Assembly (NCBI GenBank): GCA_041389495.1
Contig: JAWKRT010000003.1
Location: 418,576 to 482,575 of the forward strand
DNA length: 64,000 bases
Direction: 5' to 3'
Origin: Myxococcota bacterium
GTDB taxonomy: Bacteria; Myxococcota_A; UBA9160; UBA4427
Shown here piece after piece: positions 61,512 to 64,000 of the stretch. Positions within the stretch are counted from its first letter, which is position 1. Each line of letters starts with the position of its first letter. The position numbers and the translations under genes were made by a program. Under the pieces are notes generated by a model, which saw only the letters and a program-made list of their open reading frames with translations, ran no database searches and had not been told where the DNA came from.

Positions 61512-61907
61512 ATGAGTGCGGCGAACAAACAGGTCGTGCGCGACTACTTCGCGCGCATGGCGGCGGGCGATGCGGCCGCGGCCGATCTCCTCGCGGACGA
61601 CGTGACGTGGTGGGTTCCGCAGTCGAGCTCGCTCGCGGGCACGCACGCGGGCAAGCCGGCGGTGCTCGCGATGATGGCCGGCGGCGTCGACGCCTACGCG
61701 AGCGACGTACCGTTCGAGATCGACGTGGAGCGGCTCGTCGCCGAGGACGACTGGGTGTGCGCGCAGGTCGAGCTGCGCGCGGCCGCGCGCGACGGAACGC
61801 CGTACCGCAACCAGTACCACTTCGCGATGCGCGTCCGGGACGGTCGGCTCGTCGAGGTGCGCGAGTACGTCGACACGCTCTACGTGTCGCGCACGCTCGG
61901 GATCTGA
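61512..61907 (+). CDS. SnoaL/NTF2-like protein (ketosteroid-isomerase-related)
   Basis: 131-residue alpha+beta cone-fold protein. Typical pattern: NKQVVRDYFARMAAGDAAAADLLADDVTWWVP (helices and first strand), GTHAGKPAVLAMM, then ERLVAEDDWVCAQVELRAAARDGTPYRNQYHFAMRVRDGRLVEVREYVDT. Members act as isomerases, cyclases or binding proteins, and sequence alone does not decide. ATG with GGGAGGCG upstream. Likely co-transcribed with the SDR gene 78 bp downstream. Confidence 0.82.
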   Translation: MSAANKQVVRDYFARMAAGDAAAADLLADDVTWWVPQSSSLAGTHAGKPAVLAMMAGGVDAYASDVPFEIDVERLVAEDDWVCAQVELRAAARDGTPYRNQYHFAMRVRDGRLVEVREYVDTLYVSRTLGI

Positions 61908-61985
61908 GCGCGCGGTCGCTCGACGGCGCAGTCCGCTTCGGTACCGTCGGCGACCGCTTCGCCGCCGCCACAGGAGAGTCGCCCG

Positions 61986-62861
61986 ATGGGTCTTCCCGAA
62001 CCGCCCGCTCCCGGATCGCACGCGCTCGTCCCCGGCACGTTCGACGGCCAGGTCGTCGTCGTCACCGGCGGCGGCACGGGGCTCGGCAAGGGCATCGCGC
62101 TCGAGTTCGCGCGGCTCGGCGCGCACGTCGTCGTCGTGAGCCGCAAGGCCGAGCACCGCGAGGCGGGGCTCGCCGCGCTCCGCGAAGCGGGCGCGGAAGG
62201 CTCGGCCGTCGAGTGCGACATCCGCAACCCCGAGGCGGTCGCTGCGATGTTCGACGCGATCGAGGCCGAGCGCGGGCTGCCGTCGGTGCTCGTGAACAAC
62301 GCGGCCGGGAACTTCCCGGCGCCGGCGGAGGATCTCTCGCCGAACGGCTGGCGGACCGTCGTCGACATCGTGCTCAACGGCACGTTCTACTGCTCGCGCG
62401 AGTTCGGGCGGCGCCACATCGCGGCGGGGACGCCGGGCAACATCGTGAACGTCGGCGCGTCGTACGCGTGGACGGGCGGCCCGGGCTTCGCGCACTCCGC
62501 CGCCGCGAAGGCGGGCGTGAAGAACATGACGGAGACGCTCGCGGTCGAGTGGGGGCCGTACGGCATCCGCGTGAACGGGCTCGTTCCCGGGCTCTTCCCG
62601 CACGAGGACGAGACGGCCGACATCCGCAGCGTCCCCGGGCGCGGCGACCGCGCGGGCGAGGAGGCGAGCTGCCCGGCCGGTCGCACCGGTCGCCGCCGCG
62701 AGCTCGGCTGGGCGGCGACCTTCCTCGCCTCGCCGTACGCCGCCTACATCACGGGCCACACGCTCGTGGTCGACGGGGCCAACTGGCAGCGGCGCGCGAT
62801 GCGCCAGCCCGAGTTCGTGCCGATCCGCGAGCAGATGGGCAAGGGGCCGTTCGCGCTCTGA
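61986..62861 (+). CDS. SDR oxidoreductase, 2,4-dienoyl-CoA reductase-like
   Basis: 291-residue short-chain dehydrogenase. NAD(P) site VVVTGGGTGLGKGIALEF (about 24-41) and NNAAGNFPAPAEDL (104-117) match the peroxisomal-type dienoyl-CoA reductase group. The usual YxxxK is SAAAK (Ser171, Lys175); that group also lacks the Tyr, so it is likely still a reductase for unsaturated acyl-CoA. C-terminal YITGHTLVVDGANW is typical. GAGAG precedes the ATG. An unusual Cys/Arg insert (ASCPAGRTGRRR, about 230-240) interrupts the loop after the substrate helix. Confidence 0.85.
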   Translation: MGLPEPPAPGSHALVPGTFDGQVVVVTGGGTGLGKGIALEFARLGAHVVVVSRKAEHREAGLAALREAGAEGSAVECDIRNPEAVAAMFDAIEAERGLPSVLVNNAAGNFPAPAEDLSPNGWRTVVDIVLNGTFYCSREFGRRHIAAGTPGNIVNVGASYAWTGGPGFAHSAAAKAGVKNMTETLAVEWGPYGIRVNGLVPGLFPHEDETADIRSVPGRGDRAGEEASCPAGRTGRRRELGWAATFLASPYAAYITGHTLVVDGANWQRRAMRQPEFVPIREQMGKGPFAL

Positions 62862-62871
62862 GCCCCCGCGC

Positions 62872-63885
62872 CTAACGTCCGGCGCCCGGCCGCGGCGCGG
62901 CGAGCGCGTCGATCGCAGCCTCGATGCAGCGCGCCCAGTGCGCGTGCACGATGCCGTTCGGGTGCCCGGTTCCCCCGACGCGCAGATGCGGCTGCGCGCC
63001 GTCGCCCGGGTAGCGGCAGTCGACCACCGCGGCGCCGCCGCGCGCGGCCGCGGCGGCGTAGCGGCCGAGTCCCTCCTCCTCGCTGCCGTGGAGGATCGCG
63101 ACGATCGCGCGCGCGGAGCGCGCGCGCATCGCAGCCGGGAACGTGCGGAGCAGGCGGAGCGTGACGGGCTCGGCCCAGGCGTCGCGCTCGCGCAGCGCGC
63201 GCTCGCTCGCCCGCTCGTGGATCGCCGCGACGAGCGCCGAGCGGCGCTCGAGCGGCCACGCGGGAAGGGCGAGCACGGGGGCGTGGACGACGAGTCGCGG
63301 CCCGTCGATCTCGGCGCGCGGCGGGGCGAGGCGATCGCCGGAGCGCGCGCGCAGGCCGGCGAGCCACGCGTGCGTCGCGACGTTGCGCATCGCGTGGAAG
63401 GTCGCGAAGCCGTAGACGACGACGTCGGGTGCGAGGCGCCCCTCGTCGACCGCGAGCTCGGCGGAGAGCTGGGCCTGCAGCGTTCCGTAGCCGCCCGTGC
63501 CGAAGTTCTCGACGAGCCATTCGGGCCGCGCGCTCTGCAGACGGAAGCCCGCGGTCTCCTCGTCGACGACGCCGTAGCCCTGCATCCACGAGCCGCCGAC
63601 GAGCGCGACGCGCCGCCGCGGCGGCGCGAGCGGCGCCGGTGCGGCGCGCGATGCGCGGCGCCCGCCCGACCAGAACGTCATCGCCACCGCGCCCGCTTCG
63701 TTGCTGCGCGCGACGCCCTCGCGGTTGCGCCAGCCGAGCACGGGATGCGGCTCGGACCACGGGTCGTCGGTCGTCGGCGGGGCCTGCGGCGCGAGCCCGG
63801 CCGCGCGCGCGACGAGCTCGCCCGCGAGCGCCGCGAGCGCGAGTGCGAGCGCGAGCGCGGCGCACGCGAAGACGGCGCGGCGCAC
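62872..63885 (-). CDS. SGNH/GDSL-hydrolase-like exported protein
   Basis: 337-residue protein with an N-terminal hydrophobic anchor (about 4-25). Block I-like sequence VALVGGSWMQGYGVVDEETAGF places a Ser in GGSW. Block II-like VENFGTGGYGTLQAQL follows, and near the end GGTGHPNGIVHAHWA resembles the His block. The Asp usually three residues before that His is Gly (GTGHPN), so the catalytic pair may be incomplete. GTG start, 4 bp after the upstream acyl-CoA dehydrogenase stop. Related proteins process surface polysaccharides or lipids; this one's role is unknown. Confidence 0.68.
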   Translation of the reverse strand: MRRAVFACAALALALALAALAGELVARAAGLAPQAPPTTDDPWSEPHPVLGWRNREGVARSNEAGAVAMTFWSGGRRASRAAPAPLAPPRRRVALVGGSWMQGYGVVDEETAGFRLQSARPEWLVENFGTGGYGTLQAQLSAELAVDEGRLAPDVVVYGFATFHAMRNVATHAWLAGLRARSGDRLAPPRAEIDGPRLVVHAPVLALPAWPLERRSALVAAIHERASERALRERDAWAEPVTLRLLRTFPAAMRARSARAIVAILHGSEEEGLGRYAAAAARGGAAVVDCRYPGDGAQPHLRVGGTGHPNGIVHAHWARCIEAAIDALAAPRPGAGR

Positions 63886-63889
63886 GCGA

Positions 63890-64000
63890 TCAGGTGCGCC
63901 GCAGCGCGCGGAACGGAGTCGTCCGATCCTCGCGCGGCTCGCGCGGCAGGCCGAGCACGCGCTCGCCGATCCCGTTGCGGTGCACCTCGCACGTGCCGCC
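63890..64000 (-). CDS. Acyl-CoA dehydrogenase, C-terminal end only
   Basis: The last 37 codons of a minus-strand gene that enters from the right edge. The residues GGTCEVHRNGIGERVLGLP match the C-terminal signature of acyl-CoA dehydrogenases (GGTxExxRNxIxERVLGLP), followed by REPREDRTTPFRALRRT and the stop. FAD-linked alpha,beta-dehydrogenation of acyl-CoA is expected. It would be the first visible gene of a unit with the SGNH-like protein. Confidence 0.75.
   Translation of the reverse strand, partial: GGTCEVHRNGIGERVLGLPREPREDRTTPFRALRRT

Overview
The window is very GC-rich bacterial chromosome with a gram-negative envelope: a TonB-dependent receptor, two outer-membrane beta-barrel proteins and RseP are present. 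The order of the housekeeping genes (M23 peptidase-secA-argJ-rpsB-tsf-pyrH-frr-uppS-dxr-rseP-tsaB, then ilvC-psd-pssA-leuB-asd-like-truA-rplM-rpsI-argC-pyrG) resembles deltaproteobacterial lineages such as Myxococcota, Desulfobacterota or Binatota. The many CoA-ester, wax-ester and SCP2-type genes fit an environmental, lipid-using member of that group. No phage, insertion sequence, CRISPR array or plasmid feature was seen.

Layout. 1-8.2 kb: a CBS-GGDEF protein, a DUF3604 protein, a His-rich TonB receptor with a small secreted CxxC partner (probable metal uptake), a tandem SCP2-like protein, tRNA-Asp and a REC-GGDEF response regulator. 8.2-12.4 kb: rarA, and nadK-recN translationally coupled. 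12.8-26.4 kb: FHA protein, M23 peptidase, secA, argJ, then a compact translation and isoprenoid block ending with a three-PDZ RseP and TsaB. 26.7-36.9 kb: branched-chain amino acid, phospholipid, tRNA-modification, ribosomal, arginine and CTP genes. 36.9-37.2 kb: tRNA-Val and tRNA-Arg. 37.2-48.3 kb: wax-ester synthase/DGAT, a GST-like protein and five GT-C-type multi-spanning proteins. 48.3-64 kb: accessory metabolism, including a DUF35 plus thiolase-like pair that looks like a side-chain retro-aldolase, two amidohydrolases, an isochorismatase-fold protein without its catalytic triad, a carboxyltransferase, crotonase, SDR and the end of an acyl-CoA dehydrogenase.

How the genes work together. 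Core operons are packed with ATGA or GTGA stop/start overlaps. Promoters read by eye fall into two groups: TTGA(C/A)-type -35 boxes 17-18 bp from TA-rich -10 boxes (tRNA-Val, rplM, pyrG leader, SnoaL gene, metal module) and an extended -10-like element, TGn-TA(G/C)nnT, in front of at least seven genes.

Nothing is proven to be a new system. The strongest leads are: (1) the 53.4-56.9 kb operon with an Ltp2/ChsH2-like aldolase pair beside a triad-less isochorismatase homologue; (2) the five GT-C-like genes, one carrying a five-copy in-frame minisatellite; (3) an Asd-like protein between leuB and truA whose active-site residues are all replaced; (4) a strong promoter and hairpin defining a possible small RNA or long leader before pyrG; (5) an acyltransferase that appears to start at CTG.
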